A stretch of DNA of 64,000 nucleotides from Mycobacterium sp. 852013-51886_SCH5428379. Its GTDB lineage: Bacteria > Actinomycetota > Actinomycetes > Mycobacteriales > Mycobacteriaceae. This document shows positions 52,611 to 61,962 of the stretch, one piece after another. The stretch is from positions 62,001-126,000 of the forward strand of contig NZ_LZSU01000017.1 of the NCBI RefSeq assembly GCF_001665575.1, given 5' to 3'. Under the pieces are notes generated by a model. That model saw only the letters and a program-made list of their open reading frames with translations, had not been told where the DNA came from and did not search any database. Both the position numbers and the translations under genes were made by a program. Positions within the stretch are counted from its first letter, which is position 1; every line of letters starts with the position of its first letter.

Positions 52611-53708
52611 ATGACATCTCCCGCACGGTTTTTCTGGTTCCTGCCCACCGCCGGGGACGGTCGCTCGATCGTCGGGTCCTCCCACGCGTCGTCCCAGCAG
52701 ATTCAGCCGGACGGCTACCGGGCCCCCACCCGCCGGTATCTGGCGGAGGTGGCCCGGGCCGCCGACCGGCTGGGGTACGAGGGCGTGCTCACGCCGACCG
52801 GCACGTGGTGCGAAGACGCCTGGCTCACCTCGGCGGCACTGCTGTCCGAGACCGAGCGGCTGAAGTTCCTCGTGGCATTCCGCCCCGGGTTGGTTCCGCC
52901 CACGCTGGCCGCCCAGCAGGCGGCGACCCTGCAGCGGTTCTCCGGCGGCCGGGTGCTGCTCAACATCGTCAGCGGCGGTGACGACACCGAACAGCGCCGC
53001 TTCGGCGACTGGCTCAACCATGACGACCGCTACGCCCGCACCGGGGAATTCCTGCACATCGTGAACTCGGTGTGGCGCGAGGAGTCCGTGGACTTCACCG
53101 GCGCGCACTACCGGGTCTCCGACGCCCGGGTGTCCGACCCGCCGGATCCGTTGCCGGGCATCTACTTCGGTGGTTCGTCAGCGGCCGCGCTGCCGATCGC
53201 CGCGCAGTACGCCGACACCTACCTCACCTGGGGCGAACCCCCGCTGGACGCGGCCGCGAAGATCGACAGGGTGCGGGCCCTGGCGGCCGAACGCGGCCGA
53301 AACCTGCGCTTCGGCATCCGGTTGCACACCATCAGCCGCGACACCTCCGAGGCCGCCTGGGCGGTCGCAGATGAGCTGGTGGCGCGCCTGGACCCCGCTC
53401 AGATCGCGGAAGCGACTGCGCTGCATGCCAAGTCACAGTCAGAGGGGCAGCGACGGATGACCGCGCTGCACGGTGGGCGCCTCGACCGTCTGGAGATCTA
53501 TCCGAATCTGTGGGCCGGGGTGGGTCTGGTCCGCGGCGGGGCGGGTACGGCTCTGGTCGGCAGCCATCAGGAGGTCGCCAACCTGATCTACGAGTACCAC
53601 TCCGTGGGCTTCGACGAGTTCATCCTGTCGGGCTATCCCCACCTCGAAGAGGCGTACTGGTTCGCCGAGGGCGTGTTGCCGATCCTCCGGCAGAAAGGCG
53701 TTGCCTGA
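52611..53708 (+). CDS. ssuD: FMNH2-dependent alkanesulfonate monooxygenase SsuD
   Basis: This 365-residue luciferase-like monooxygenase cleaves alkanesulfonates to aldehyde and sulfite. The N-terminus FFWFLPTAGDGR and LKFLVAFRPGLVPPTLAAQQAATLQRFSGGRVLLNIVSGGDD match SsuD, as does SGYPHLEEAYWFAEGVLP at the C-terminus. It needs a flavin reductase (SsuE), which is not adjacent. It lies 7 bp after ssuA with GAGGAC upstream of the ATG. Confidence 0.93.
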   Translation: MTSPARFFWFLPTAGDGRSIVGSSHASSQQIQPDGYRAPTRRYLAEVARAADRLGYEGVLTPTGTWCEDAWLTSAALLSETERLKFLVAFRPGLVPPTLAAQQAATLQRFSGGRVLLNIVSGGDDTEQRRFGDWLNHDDRYARTGEFLHIVNSVWREESVDFTGAHYRVSDARVSDPPDPLPGIYFGGSSAAALPIAAQYADTYLTWGEPPLDAAAKIDRVRALAAERGRNLRFGIRLHTISRDTSEAAWAVADELVARLDPAQIAEATALHAKSQSEGQRRMTALHGGRLDRLEIYPNLWAGVGLVRGGAGTALVGSHQEVANLIYEYHSVGFDEFILSGYPHLEEAYWFAEGVLPILRQKGVA

Positions 53709-53724
53709 CAACACCCGAGCGCGG

Positions 53725-54402
53725 TCAGCAGCTGAACCGGGCGCCGACATCTGCGGGCGTCGGCTCCGGCTGTAGACAGCCGAAGGTGCCGACGCCCGTG
53801 TTGCTGAGCCGGACAGCGGAGCGGTGCGCGTAGTTCACACAGAACAACCCCTCCTCATCGGCGCGGCACCGATAGTCGCCGAAGTTCAGCGCCTGACCGT
53901 AGGGCAGTTCGGCGCCGAAGCCGGCGGCGAACGGACCCGCATCGGCGTGTGCGGATCCCACGGTCAGGGTGGGGCCGGGGTAGTCGACCCAGCCGCCCTT
54001 CCACTCGCCGTACACGTCGGCAGGCTGCGGCGGCGGATCGCTGAGGTCCACCAGGCAGGTCAGCGCGCCGCCGGCCCGGCCGTCGGTCACGCACTTCGAG
54101 GTGCCCGACGGCGTGACGAACGCGACGCCGTCGCCGAGATCCGTTGCGGCGCCGTCGCGGCTCACCGAGCGGAAGCCGTCGACCGGGGCAGGTGGGGCGG
54201 CTTCGATCCAGGTGATCACCTCGCCGACCGGGGCCGCGGCGGCGGGTGGCAGCGACGGAGACGCCGGTGGGGAGCTGGTCACCGTCGGCTGGGCCGCGGC
54301 GGCCGCGGACTGCTGTGACGGTTCCGGTTCCGGTTGGCCGTCGACCCCCTGCGAGCACCCCGCCGCGAGCACCGCGGTCGCGACGAGAACGGCTATCCGC
54401 AT
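53725..54402 (-). CDS. Putative lipoprotein of unknown function
   Basis: The 225-residue protein has a signal peptide ending LAAGC, a Gln/Pro/Ser/Ala-rich linker (about 25-65) and a mature domain of about 150 residues with several cysteines (KCVTDGR, TCLVDL, YRCRADEEGLFCVNY, GCLQPEP, FSC at the end), probably disulfide-bonded. I cannot name a family. It is convergent with ssuD (16 bp apart) and divergent from the esterase gene. Confidence 0.75.
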   Translation of the reverse strand: MRIAVLVATAVLAAGCSQGVDGQPEPEPSQQSAAAAAQPTVTSSPPASPSLPPAAAAPVGEVITWIEAAPPAPVDGFRSVSRDGAATDLGDGVAFVTPSGTSKCVTDGRAGGALTCLVDLSDPPPQPADVYGEWKGGWVDYPGPTLTVGSAHADAGPFAAGFGAELPYGQALNFGDYRCRADEEGLFCVNYAHRSAVRLSNTGVGTFGCLQPEPTPADVGARFSC

Positions 54403-54468
54403 GCGGGCCAGGCTAGCGGCCCGGCTCGCCGAGGGAGGTCAGGCGCGACGGAGTGGGGCCGCGTTCGC

Positions 54469-54474
54469 TAACGT
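54469..54474 (+). promoter_or_regulatory. -10 hexamer of the carboxylesterase gene, leaderless type
   Basis: TAACGT lies 6 bp before the ATG at 54481. Confidence 0.4.
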
Positions 54475-54480
54475 CAAAAG

Positions 54481-55989
54481 ATGCACGAACGTACCATCCG
54501 TACGACCATCAGCACGGGAACGCTGGAGGGCTTCACCCGCGACGGGGTGCACCGCTGGCGGTCGATCCCGTATGCGCAGCCTCCGGTGGGCCCGTTGCGC
54601 TTCCGGGCGCCGCTGCCCGCGGAGCCGTGGCGCGGCGTGCGGTACTGCCACGGATTCGGCAATTGTGCGCCGCAGCCGCGGCGCTACACGCTGCTCGGTG
54701 TCGGAAAATATCAGCCGATGGGGGAGGACTGCCTGACCCTCAACGTCGTCGCGCCGGAGAAGCCGCAGGCAGGACCGCTGCCGGTGATGTTCTTCGTGCA
54801 CGGCGGCGGGTACTTCATGGGCAGCTCGGCCACCCCGATCTACGACGGTGCGGCGCTGGCCCGGCGTGGCTGCGTCTACGTGTCGGTGAACTACCGGCTC
54901 GGGGCGCTGGGCTGCATGGACATGTCGTCGTTGTCCACGCCTACGCATCCCATCGAGGACAACCTGATGCTGCGCGACATCGTCATGGCGTTGCGCTGGG
55001 TGCGGGACAACATCGCGGTCTTCGGCGGCGATCCGGACAACGTGACGATCTTCGGCGAGAGCGCCGGGGCGCACGCGGTGGCCACGCTGCTCGCCGTCCC
55101 GCAGGCCGCCGGCCTGTTCGCACGGGTCATCTCCGAGAGCCCGGCCAGCGGCATGATCCGGTCGGCCGACTCCGCCGCCCGCTTCGCGGCCCGGTTCGTC
55201 GAACTGCTGGGCGCCGAACCGGGCGAGGGCGCCGCCACCTTGATGTCCGCGCGATCGTCGGACCTGGGCAAGACGCTCGAGGCGTTGGTCGGCAACGGTC
55301 AGGAAGAGCTTCCGGGGTCCTTCCCGGTCGGCCCGACCTACGGCACCGAGTACCTGCCCGTCGATCCCGTGGAGGCGATGCGCCGCGGCACCGCGCACCG
55401 GGTTCCGCTCATCGTCGGCAACAACGCCGACGAGGGCCGCTTGTTCACCCGGTTCCTGCCGCTGTTGCCGATGGACGAGTCGATGATCGAGCTGCTGCTC
55501 GCCGACGCCGACGCCGAGCGCCGGGAACGGATCACCACCGCCTACCCCGGCTATCCGAACTCGGCGGCGTGCGTCACGCTCGGCGGCGACTTCGCGTTCG
55601 GTACCGCGACCTGGCAGATCGCCGAGGCGCACTCCCGCCACGCGCCGACCTGGGTCTACCGCTACGACTACGCACCGCGCACCCTGCAGTGGACCGGATT
55701 GGGCGCCACCCACGCCACGGAACTGTTCGCGGTGTTCGACACCTACCGGACGCGGTTCGGGTCGCTGCTCACCGCCGCCGCCGACCGGCGCTCCGCGCGC
55801 CGGGTGAGCAAGGATGTGCAGCGCCGCTGGCGGTCGTTCAGCCGCACCGGCGACCCCGGCGACGGCTGGCCGCGATACAGCGAGGACACGCGTGCGGTGC
55901 TGGTCTTCGACCGCACGTCGCGCGTGGAATACGACCCGCACGCCGACCGCCGTCGTGCCTGGGAGGGCTTCACCCTCGCCTCGCCGTGA
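54481..55989 (+). CDS. Type-B carboxylesterase/lipase
   Basis: The 502-residue alpha/beta hydrolase of the type-B carboxylesterase family has the oxyanion loop FVHGGGYFMGSSA, the nucleophile elbow FGESAGAHAV, the acidic member in NNADEGRLF and His in GATHATELFAVF. It hydrolyses ester bonds of unknown natural substrates, such as lipids or xenobiotics. No signal peptide is seen, so it is probably cytosolic. The next gene, an amine oxidase, follows after 52 bp. Confidence 0.92.
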   Translation: MHERTIRTTISTGTLEGFTRDGVHRWRSIPYAQPPVGPLRFRAPLPAEPWRGVRYCHGFGNCAPQPRRYTLLGVGKYQPMGEDCLTLNVVAPEKPQAGPLPVMFFVHGGGYFMGSSATPIYDGAALARRGCVYVSVNYRLGALGCMDMSSLSTPTHPIEDNLMLRDIVMALRWVRDNIAVFGGDPDNVTIFGESAGAHAVATLLAVPQAAGLFARVISESPASGMIRSADSAARFAARFVELLGAEPGEGAATLMSARSSDLGKTLEALVGNGQEELPGSFPVGPTYGTEYLPVDPVEAMRRGTAHRVPLIVGNNADEGRLFTRFLPLLPMDESMIELLLADADAERRERITTAYPGYPNSAACVTLGGDFAFGTATWQIAEAHSRHAPTWVYRYDYAPRTLQWTGLGATHATELFAVFDTYRTRFGSLLTAAADRRSARRVSKDVQRRWRSFSRTGDPGDGWPRYSEDTRAVLVFDRTSRVEYDPHADRRRAWEGFTLASP

Positions 55990-56041
55990 CCGCAGCGCCG
56001 GATCGCCTGCGAGCCGGCCCGTCATGTGATTGCGTAGCGGC

Positions 56042-57991
56042 GTGGCGCACCCTCTCGATCCGCTGTCCGCCGATGAATTCGCCGCCGTCGCGGCCATCCT
56101 GCGGCGCGAGCACGGCGTCGGCGACGGTTGGCGCTTCGCGTCGATCGAGCTGATCGAACCGGACAAGGCGGCGCTGGCCGGCCACGACCGGACCGGGTCG
56201 CACCCGCCGCGACGCGCGATGGTGCGCTGCCTCGACCGGGCGGCCAACGCCACCTACCGGGCCGAGGTGTCGCTGACCGACGACCGCACCGAATCGTTCG
56301 TCCACATCCCCGGCGTCCAGGCCAATTTCACCGTCGACGAGTTCACCGAGTGCGACCAGATGCTGCGCGCGCACCCCGACGTGGTGGCCGCGCTGGCCGC
56401 CCGCGGCATCGACGACATGGACAGTATCTTCATCGACACCTGGACCTACGGCGCGGCCGTCGCCCCGCCGCAGTACCGCGACCGCCGGATCGGCTGGGCC
56501 GACATCTGGCACCGGGACGCGCCGGGCGCGAACCCGTACGCCCACCTGATCAGCGGTCTGCACTGCGTGGTCGACCTCAACGCGATGACCCTGCTGACAC
56601 TCGAGGATTCCGGTCCGTTCCGCGGCGGTGCGGTCGAGATTCCGCCGGTGATGGGCGAATACGCGCCCCGGCACGTGCCGGAACGCATCCGTGCGGCATC
56701 GCGGCGCGCACCGCTCAAACCGCTGCACATCGTGCAGCCCGACGGTCCGTCGTTCGACCTGGACGGCAATCTGCTGACCTGGCAGAACTGGTCGGTGCGT
56801 ATCGGGTTCAACCACCGCGAGGGGATGACCCTGCACCAGCTGCGCTACCGCGACGGGGACCGCGAGCGATCGGTGGCACACCGCCTGTCATTCGCGGAAA
56901 TGATTGTGCCGTACCGCGACTCGTCCGAAGATCACTACCGGCGCACCGCCTTCGACATCGGCGAGTGGGGGCTCGGCTTCATGACGACGTCGCTGGAGCT
57001 CGGCTGCGACTGTCTCGGTGAGATCCGCTACCTGGACGCCGTGCTGCACAACAGCCGCGGCGAGGCGTACACGATCGGCAACGCGATCTGCATCCACGAA
57101 GAGGACGGCGCGGTGCTGTGGAAGCACGTCGACCACGACGCAGGCGCCGAGGTGCGCCGCATGCGCCGGTTGACGGTGTCGTTCCACGTGACCGTCGCCA
57201 ACTACGAATACCTGGTCTATTGGCGGCTCTACCAGGACGGCAACATCGAATGCGAGGTGCGCGCCACCGGCATCATGGTCACCACACCGCTGCCGCCCGG
57301 CGCGCCGCACCCCAACGGCACGCTGGTCGACGAACGCACCTACGCACCGTTTCACCAGCACTTCCTCGTCGCCCGCCTGGACCTGGACATCGACGGCACC
57401 GACAACACCGTCGTGATGTCGGAATCGTTCGCCGAACCGGTCGGGCCCGACAACCCCTACGGGTTGTCACTGGTGCAGCGCAACGTGCCGCTGCGCACCG
57501 AAGAGGAGGGCAAACAGGATGTGGACTGGTCCACCCAGCGGGCGTGGAAGGTGGTGAACACCAACGTGACCAACGGTCTGGGCACCCACCCGTCCTACAA
57601 GCTGGTGCCCACCGGGGCGATCCCGCCGATGTTCGACCCCTCCTCACCGGTGCTGCAGCGCGCCAACGTGATCGGCCACACGCTGTGGGTGACGCCGAAC
57701 CGCCCTGACGAACGTTGGCCCGCAGGTGAGTTCGTCAACCAGTCCGCGGACGACGCCGGACTGGGCGAGTGGACCAAGGCCAACCGCTCGATCGACAACA
57801 CCGACGTGGTGCTCTGGTACGTCTTCGGCATCCACCACATCACCCGCCCCGAGGACTGGCCCGTGATGCCGGTCGACGTGGTGTCGTTCTGGCTCAAACC
57901 GTTCGGGTTCTTCGACCGGAATCCGGCGCTCGACGTCGCCGCCGCTGCCCCGGACACCTGCCACACACCGTCGACCAGCGCCCACCACTGA
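56042..57991 (+). CDS. Copper-containing primary-amine oxidase
   Basis: This 649-residue copper/TPQ amine oxidase turns primary amines into aldehydes, ammonia and H2O2. The tyrosine that becomes topaquinone lies in VANYEYLVYW (the N-Y-[DE]-Y consensus); two copper His are in FHQHFLVARLDLDIDG, and the third is expected in FGIHHITRPEDWPVMP. The N2/N3-like N-terminal domains are present. GTG 56042 or TTG 56030 may be the start. No signal peptide is seen, so it is probably cytoplasmic, giving aldehyde for carbon or nitrogen supply. Confidence 0.92.
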   Translation: MAHPLDPLSADEFAAVAAILRREHGVGDGWRFASIELIEPDKAALAGHDRTGSHPPRRAMVRCLDRAANATYRAEVSLTDDRTESFVHIPGVQANFTVDEFTECDQMLRAHPDVVAALAARGIDDMDSIFIDTWTYGAAVAPPQYRDRRIGWADIWHRDAPGANPYAHLISGLHCVVDLNAMTLLTLEDSGPFRGGAVEIPPVMGEYAPRHVPERIRAASRRAPLKPLHIVQPDGPSFDLDGNLLTWQNWSVRIGFNHREGMTLHQLRYRDGDRERSVAHRLSFAEMIVPYRDSSEDHYRRTAFDIGEWGLGFMTTSLELGCDCLGEIRYLDAVLHNSRGEAYTIGNAICIHEEDGAVLWKHVDHDAGAEVRRMRRLTVSFHVTVANYEYLVYWRLYQDGNIECEVRATGIMVTTPLPPGAPHPNGTLVDERTYAPFHQHFLVARLDLDIDGTDNTVVMSESFAEPVGPDNPYGLSLVQRNVPLRTEEEGKQDVDWSTQRAWKVVNTNVTNGLGTHPSYKLVPTGAIPPMFDPSSPVLQRANVIGHTLWVTPNRPDERWPAGEFVNQSADDAGLGEWTKANRSIDNTDVVLWYVFGIHHITRPEDWPVMPVDVVSFWLKPFGFFDRNPALDVAAAAPDTCHTPSTSAHH

Positions 57992-58004
57992 CACTGCGGC
58001 GCGC

Positions 58005-58032
58005 TTTGACACCCGTCAAATCTGTGACACAG
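58005..58032. promoter_or_regulatory. Two palindromes upstream of the kinase/AttH-like gene
   Basis: TTTGAC-accc-GTCAAA (58005-58020) is a perfect 6-bp inverted repeat with a 4-bp centre, followed by CTGTG-a-CACAG (58022-58032). They lie 9-36 bp before the proposed -10 (58041), a good place for a repressor or activator. Confidence 0.4.
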
Positions 58033-58040
58033 CCCACTGC

Positions 58041-58046
58041 TACGGT
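58041..58046 (+). promoter_or_regulatory. -10 hexamer of the kinase/AttH-like gene, leaderless type
   Basis: TACGGT lies 6 bp before the GTG at 58053; no ribosome site is present. Confidence 0.4.
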
Positions 58047-58052
58047 CGTGGC

Positions 58053-60050
58053 GTGTCCGACAGTGCAGACCTCGTCATCGAGCAGCCCGCCGACCTCACC
58101 GCCGCCTGGCTCACCACCGCGATAGGCCGGGGCGAGATCACCGACTTCGCGTACGAGCGGATCGGCACCGGACAAATGAGCCTCTGCTACCGCGTGACGC
58201 TGACCTACGCCGACTCCTCGGCAGGCGGTCCAGAATCGGTGGTGCTCAAGGTCGCGGCCACCGACGACGCCAGCCGGCAGACCGGTCACGCGCTCGGCCT
58301 CTACGAACGCGAAGTGCGGTTCTACACCGATGTCGCCCCGCGGCTGTCCGGGCCGGTCGCCCCCTGCTACCACGCCGCCTTCGACGTCCAGACCGGGGTG
58401 TTCACATTGCTGCTCGGCGATGCCTCACCCGCGGAGGTCGGCGACGAGATCCGCGGCGCCACGGTCGACCAGGCGCGGCTGGCGCTGTCCGAACTCGGCC
58501 GCATCCACGCGCCGCTGATCGGCAACAGCACGCTGGCCGACGCCGACTGGCTCAACCGCGAGGCGCCGGTGAGCCAGGCCCTGCTGGCTCAGCTGTGGGC
58601 CGGGTTCTGCGAACGCTACGCCGACCGGATCGCCTCCGAGCACCGGATCGTGTGCGAGCGACTGGTCGAGAGCTTCGACGCCCACCTGGAGGCGGAGGCG
58701 GCAGCGGACCGCCCCGACGGCCTGGTCCACGGCGACTACCGCCTCGACAACATGCTGTTCGGTCAGGCCGGCGCCGACCGCCCGCTGACGGTCGTCGACT
58801 GGCAGACGGTCACCTGGGGCCCCGCGTTCACTGACGTCGCCTACTTCCTCGGCTGCGCACTGCCGAGCGACGACCGGCGCGCGCACTACGACGACCTGCT
58901 GGGCGCCTATCACACGGAACTCGCCGCGCACACCGCCGTCGATCTGGACACCGTCCGCGACGGCGTGCGCCGGCAGAGCTTCTTCGGCGTCATGATGGCG
59001 ATCATCTCCTCGATGCTGGTCGAACGCACCGACCGCGGCGACGAGCTGTTCATGACGATGCTCGCCCGGCACTGCGCACACGTCCTGGACACCGACGCGC
59101 TGGCCATCTTGCCCGAACCGACTGTCCCCGAGCCGCTTTCGCCCGAGGCCGCCGACGAGGGTGGCCACGATCCCACCGACGACGAGCTGTGGAACGAGAG
59201 CTGGTATTTCGACTTCGCCGACGACCGCCAGGGCATCGGCGGCTGGGTCCGGCTCGGCCTGTACCCGAACCAAGGCAAGGCCTGGGTCAACGCGCTGCTG
59301 TGCGGGCCGGACATGCCCACCATCGCCCTCGTCGACTTCGAGGCGCCGGTGCCCACCGACATCTCCGACGTCGCCGCGGAAGGGGGCCGGCTGACGTTCC
59401 AGACGGTCGAACCGCTCAAGACCTACCGGGTCACCGTCCGCGGCACCGCCCTGGCCTACGACGATCCGGCCGGGCTGCTGCGCGGCGAGGAGGGCCGACC
59501 CGCCGACCTTGCCATGGACCTCACCTTCACCACGGCGAGCTCTCCGTACCAGTACCGCATCACCCCGCGGTACGAGATCGCCTGCACCGTGTCGGGCTCG
59601 GTCAGCGCCGACGGCCGCGATCACACCCTCGACGGCGTCGCAGGGCAGCGCGACCACTCCTGGGGGGTGCGTGACTGGTGGTCGATGGAATGGGTCTGGA
59701 GCGCACTGCATCTCGACGACGGCACCCACCTGCACGGCCTCGACCTGCGGATCCCGGGCGCGCCCCCGTTCGGTATGGGCTACGTGCAACCGGCAGGGAG
59801 GCCGCTCGCCGAGCAGTCCGCCGTCACCGCGGAGGCCACCTTCGCCGACACCGGTCTGCCGGTCACCACGTCGCTGCAGATGGCGCCCGCGGGATTGACC
59901 CTCGACGTCGACATCCGTGGGTACGCCCCGGTGCTGCTGACCGCCGAGGACGGCCGCGTCAGCCAGTTCCCCCGCGCCTGGGGCCGGATCACCACCGCCG
60001 ACGGCCGCACCGGGGTCGGCTGGCTGGAGTGGAACCGGCAGGTCGACTAG
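58053..60050 (+). CDS. Fusion of APH-like phosphotransferase and AttH/CrtC-like domain
   Basis: The 665-residue protein has two parts. Residues 1-345 are an aminoglycoside-phosphotransferase-like kinase with VVLKVAAT (ATP lysine), HGDYRLDNMLFG (catalytic Asp) and VVDWQTVTWG (metal Asp); it is close to the stand-alone protein at 25472. Residues about 370-665 are beta-rich and contain GQRDHSWGVRDWW, the signature I associate with AttH/CrtC (hydroxyneurosporene synthase)-like lipocalin-type domains. One protein may thus bind a hydrophobic molecule and phosphorylate it. The YnfA gene begins directly after its stop. Confidence 0.8.
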   Translation: MSDSADLVIEQPADLTAAWLTTAIGRGEITDFAYERIGTGQMSLCYRVTLTYADSSAGGPESVVLKVAATDDASRQTGHALGLYEREVRFYTDVAPRLSGPVAPCYHAAFDVQTGVFTLLLGDASPAEVGDEIRGATVDQARLALSELGRIHAPLIGNSTLADADWLNREAPVSQALLAQLWAGFCERYADRIASEHRIVCERLVESFDAHLEAEAAADRPDGLVHGDYRLDNMLFGQAGADRPLTVVDWQTVTWGPAFTDVAYFLGCALPSDDRRAHYDDLLGAYHTELAAHTAVDLDTVRDGVRRQSFFGVMMAIISSMLVERTDRGDELFMTMLARHCAHVLDTDALAILPEPTVPEPLSPEAADEGGHDPTDDELWNESWYFDFADDRQGIGGWVRLGLYPNQGKAWVNALLCGPDMPTIALVDFEAPVPTDISDVAAEGGRLTFQTVEPLKTYRVTVRGTALAYDDPAGLLRGEEGRPADLAMDLTFTTASSPYQYRITPRYEIACTVSGSVSADGRDHTLDGVAGQRDHSWGVRDWWSMEWVWSALHLDDGTHLHGLDLRIPGAPPFGMGYVQPAGRPLAEQSAVTAEATFADTGLPVTTSLQMAPAGLTLDVDIRGYAPVLLTAEDGRVSQFPRAWGRITTADGRTGVGWLEWNRQVD

Positions 60051-60380
60051 ATGGTGGTGGCCAAGTCGATCGCGCTGTTCGCCCTCGCCGCCCTGCTCGA
60101 GATCGGCGGCGCCTGGCTGGTGTGGCAGGGCGTGCGCGAACACCGCGGCTGGCTGTGGATCGGTGCGGGCGCGCTCGCGCTCGGGGCGTACGGCTTCGTG
60201 GCGGCGTTCCAGCCCGACGCGAACTTCGGCCGCGTGCTGGCCGCCTACGGCGGCGTGTTCATCGCCGGATCGCTGATCTGGGGCATGGTCGCCGACGGCT
60301 TCCGCCCCGATCGCTGGGACGTCACCGGTGCGCTGGTCTGCCTGGTCGGGGTCGGGCTCATCATGTACGGCCCCCGCTGA
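60051..60380 (+). CDS. YnfA/UPF0060 family small membrane protein
   Basis: The 109-residue protein has four transmembrane helices, matching the UPF0060 (YnfA) family, which is related to small multidrug transporters. Typical segments are [66 protein letters not shown]. Transport function is proposed but not proven. The ATG directly follows the TAG of the kinase fusion, so translation is coupled. Confidence 0.9.
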   Translation: MVVAKSIALFALAALLEIGGAWLVWQGVREHRGWLWIGAGALALGAYGFVAAFQPDANFGRVLAAYGGVFIAGSLIWGMVADGFRPDRWDVTGALVCLVGVGLIMYGPR

Positions 60381-60446
60381 CGCCGGGAAACATTACGGAT
60401 CCTTGACCCGCGCGGTGACCGGCCGGATGCGGGGTATCCGCGTTCC

Positions 60447-60659
60447 ATGAGCGACAAGGAATTCAGCAAGGGCGACAAGGTCACCTGGCAGAGTCACGGT
60501 AGCACCGCCGAGGGTGAGGTGGTGGAGAAGATAACCTCCGACAAGCAGGCGGCGGGCCGAAAAGTCAAGGCTTCCAAGGACGATCCGCAGTACCGGGTCG
60601 TCAGCGACAAGAGCGGTGGCGATGCGGTGCACAAGCCGGACGCTTTGAAGAAGAAGTAG
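60447..60659 (+). CDS. DUF2945 (TUDOR-like) small protein
   Basis: The 70-residue protein has the DUF2945 pattern FSKGDKVTWQSHGSTAEGEVVEKIT and QYRVVSDKSGGDAVHKPDALKKK. It is lysine-rich and probably nucleic-acid- or protein-binding. It lies 2 bp before the DUF3140 gene; the two domains often occur together. Confidence 0.85.
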   Translation: MSDKEFSKGDKVTWQSHGSTAEGEVVEKITSDKQAAGRKVKASKDDPQYRVVSDKSGGDAVHKPDALKKK

Positions 60660-60661
60660 GA

Positions 60662-61012
60662 ATGGCCGAGCACCCGCCGGAGGACCAGGACCACCAGCAG
60701 ACCTGGTCGGAGTTCTCCGACATCGTCAACATGACCGCTGGGGAACTCAAGAAGTGGCTGGACAGTGACGAGTCGAAGTCCGTCGGTCAGAAGTCCGGCG
60801 GAGGCGAGGCCACCGGCCACGCCAGCGGCCGGCACATCGTGAAGATCCTCGAAGCGAAGAAGGCCGACCTCGGCAACGACGACTACGCCCACATGCGCAA
60901 GGTGGTCGGTTACGCGAAACGCCATCTCGCGCAACGACCCTCGGGCGACATCGAGGACACCGCCTGGCGATACTCGCTGATGAACTGGGGCCACGACCCG
61001 CTCGAGAAGTGA
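60662..61012 (+). CDS. DUF3140 protein
   Basis: The 116-residue acidic protein carries the DUF3140 signature: LKKWLDSDESKSVGQKSG, GHASGRHIVKILEAKK, YAHMRKVVGYAKRHLAQRP and TAWRYSLMNWGHDP. Function is unknown; relatives are found with DUF2945 in stress-related settings and in DNA-binding contexts. Probably in one transcript with the DUF2945 gene. It is convergent with the SCO6745-type gene. Confidence 0.88.
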   Translation: MAEHPPEDQDHQQTWSEFSDIVNMTAGELKKWLDSDESKSVGQKSGGGEATGHASGRHIVKILEAKKADLGNDDYAHMRKVVGYAKRHLAQRPSGDIEDTAWRYSLMNWGHDPLEK

Positions 61013-61022
61013 GCGGTGGCGC

Positions 61023-61919
61023 TCACCTCAGCTGCGCGCTGTCGTCGTCGAGATCGTCCCGGCTCAGACCCATCGGGGTCGCAGCCGGCACGTCGCCGCC
61101 GGCGACCACCGCGCGGGTGATGGGCGTCAGCGCGGCGAACAGCGCCTCGACCTCCGCGTCGTCGAGCGCGTCGAGTGCGCCCAGCGCCAGCGCGTCGGTG
61201 GCGTCCTCGATGTGCTGTTTGAGGGCGCGCCCGGCGTCGGTCAGGACCCCGTCGCCGTCGAGCAGACCGCGCTCGGCCAACCGGCCGGTGACGGCGGCCC
61301 ACTGCGCATCGTCGTAGTCCCGGCCACGCATGATCATCTCGCGCGGAACCCGCCCGGCCGCGGCGTGCAGGACGTTGCATTCGCGCCCACTCAACCCGGC
61401 GGTGCTCAGCACGGCGACATGCCCGTCACCGCGGTGTTCACGCAGCAGGGTGGTCGCATGCCACAGCTTGGCGACCGGCTCGTCCGGCCACGTCAGGGCC
61501 CGGTTGGCGGCGAACAGCGCGCGGCCGTCGACAGACAGGCTGCAGGCGGCCTTCTCCAACAGGTCGGCGGCGGTGCGGACGCCGTCCGCGGTGAGGCCGT
61601 ACCGGGTGAGCGCGGCAGTCGCCGACCGTTCCCGCACCTGCAGCGCCGCGTCGGGGGGCGCGGCACCCCACGCCGCCGGCAGCGCCTTGGCCACCCGTTC
61701 GGGGGCGAAGTTGTAGAACAGCGCGGTCACGACGTCGGCGGGCACCCGGCCCAGGGGAGCGGACCGGGCCGCGAAATACCCCATCCAGAAGCCCCGGTAA
61801 CCGAGTCCGTCCAGCGCGGCACGAGCCTCGGGCGCGAAGTAGGTGACCGCGTGTACGGGCTCGAAGCGATCGAAGAAGCGGCGGGCCAACAGTGGATGTC
61901 TGCTCACCCTCGCAGTCAA
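61023..61919 (-). CDS. SCO6745-family protein with winged-helix C-terminus
   Basis: The 298-residue protein matches the actinobacterial SCO6745/SalK-like family: RRFFDRFEPVHAVTYFAPEARAAL at the N-terminus, GYRGFWMGYFAARSAPLG, and a helical C-terminal region with a MarR-like pattern (AAVTGRLAERGLLDGDGVLTDAGRALKQHIED). No enzymatic motif is seen. Start TTG 61919 or GTG 61907 (MSRHPLLARRF) are both possible. It is divergent from gntK. Confidence 0.82.
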   Translation of the reverse strand: MTARVSRHPLLARRFFDRFEPVHAVTYFAPEARAALDGLGYRGFWMGYFAARSAPLGRVPADVVTALFYNFAPERVAKALPAAWGAAPPDAALQVRERSATAALTRYGLTADGVRTAADLLEKAACSLSVDGRALFAANRALTWPDEPVAKLWHATTLLREHRGDGHVAVLSTAGLSGRECNVLHAAAGRVPREMIMRGRDYDDAQWAAVTGRLAERGLLDGDGVLTDAGRALKQHIEDATDALALGALDALDDAEVEALFAALTPITRAVVAGGDVPAATPMGLSRDDLDDDSAQLR

Positions 61920-61962
61920 CCACGCGCGGGTCAGAGCCCTCCAAGTGTGGCTCGGGCCACGT

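Noticed and set aside
54439..56253. 604-codon minus-strand frame opposite the esterase
   Set aside because: Shadow frame; the plus-strand product has an intact esterase catalytic triad.
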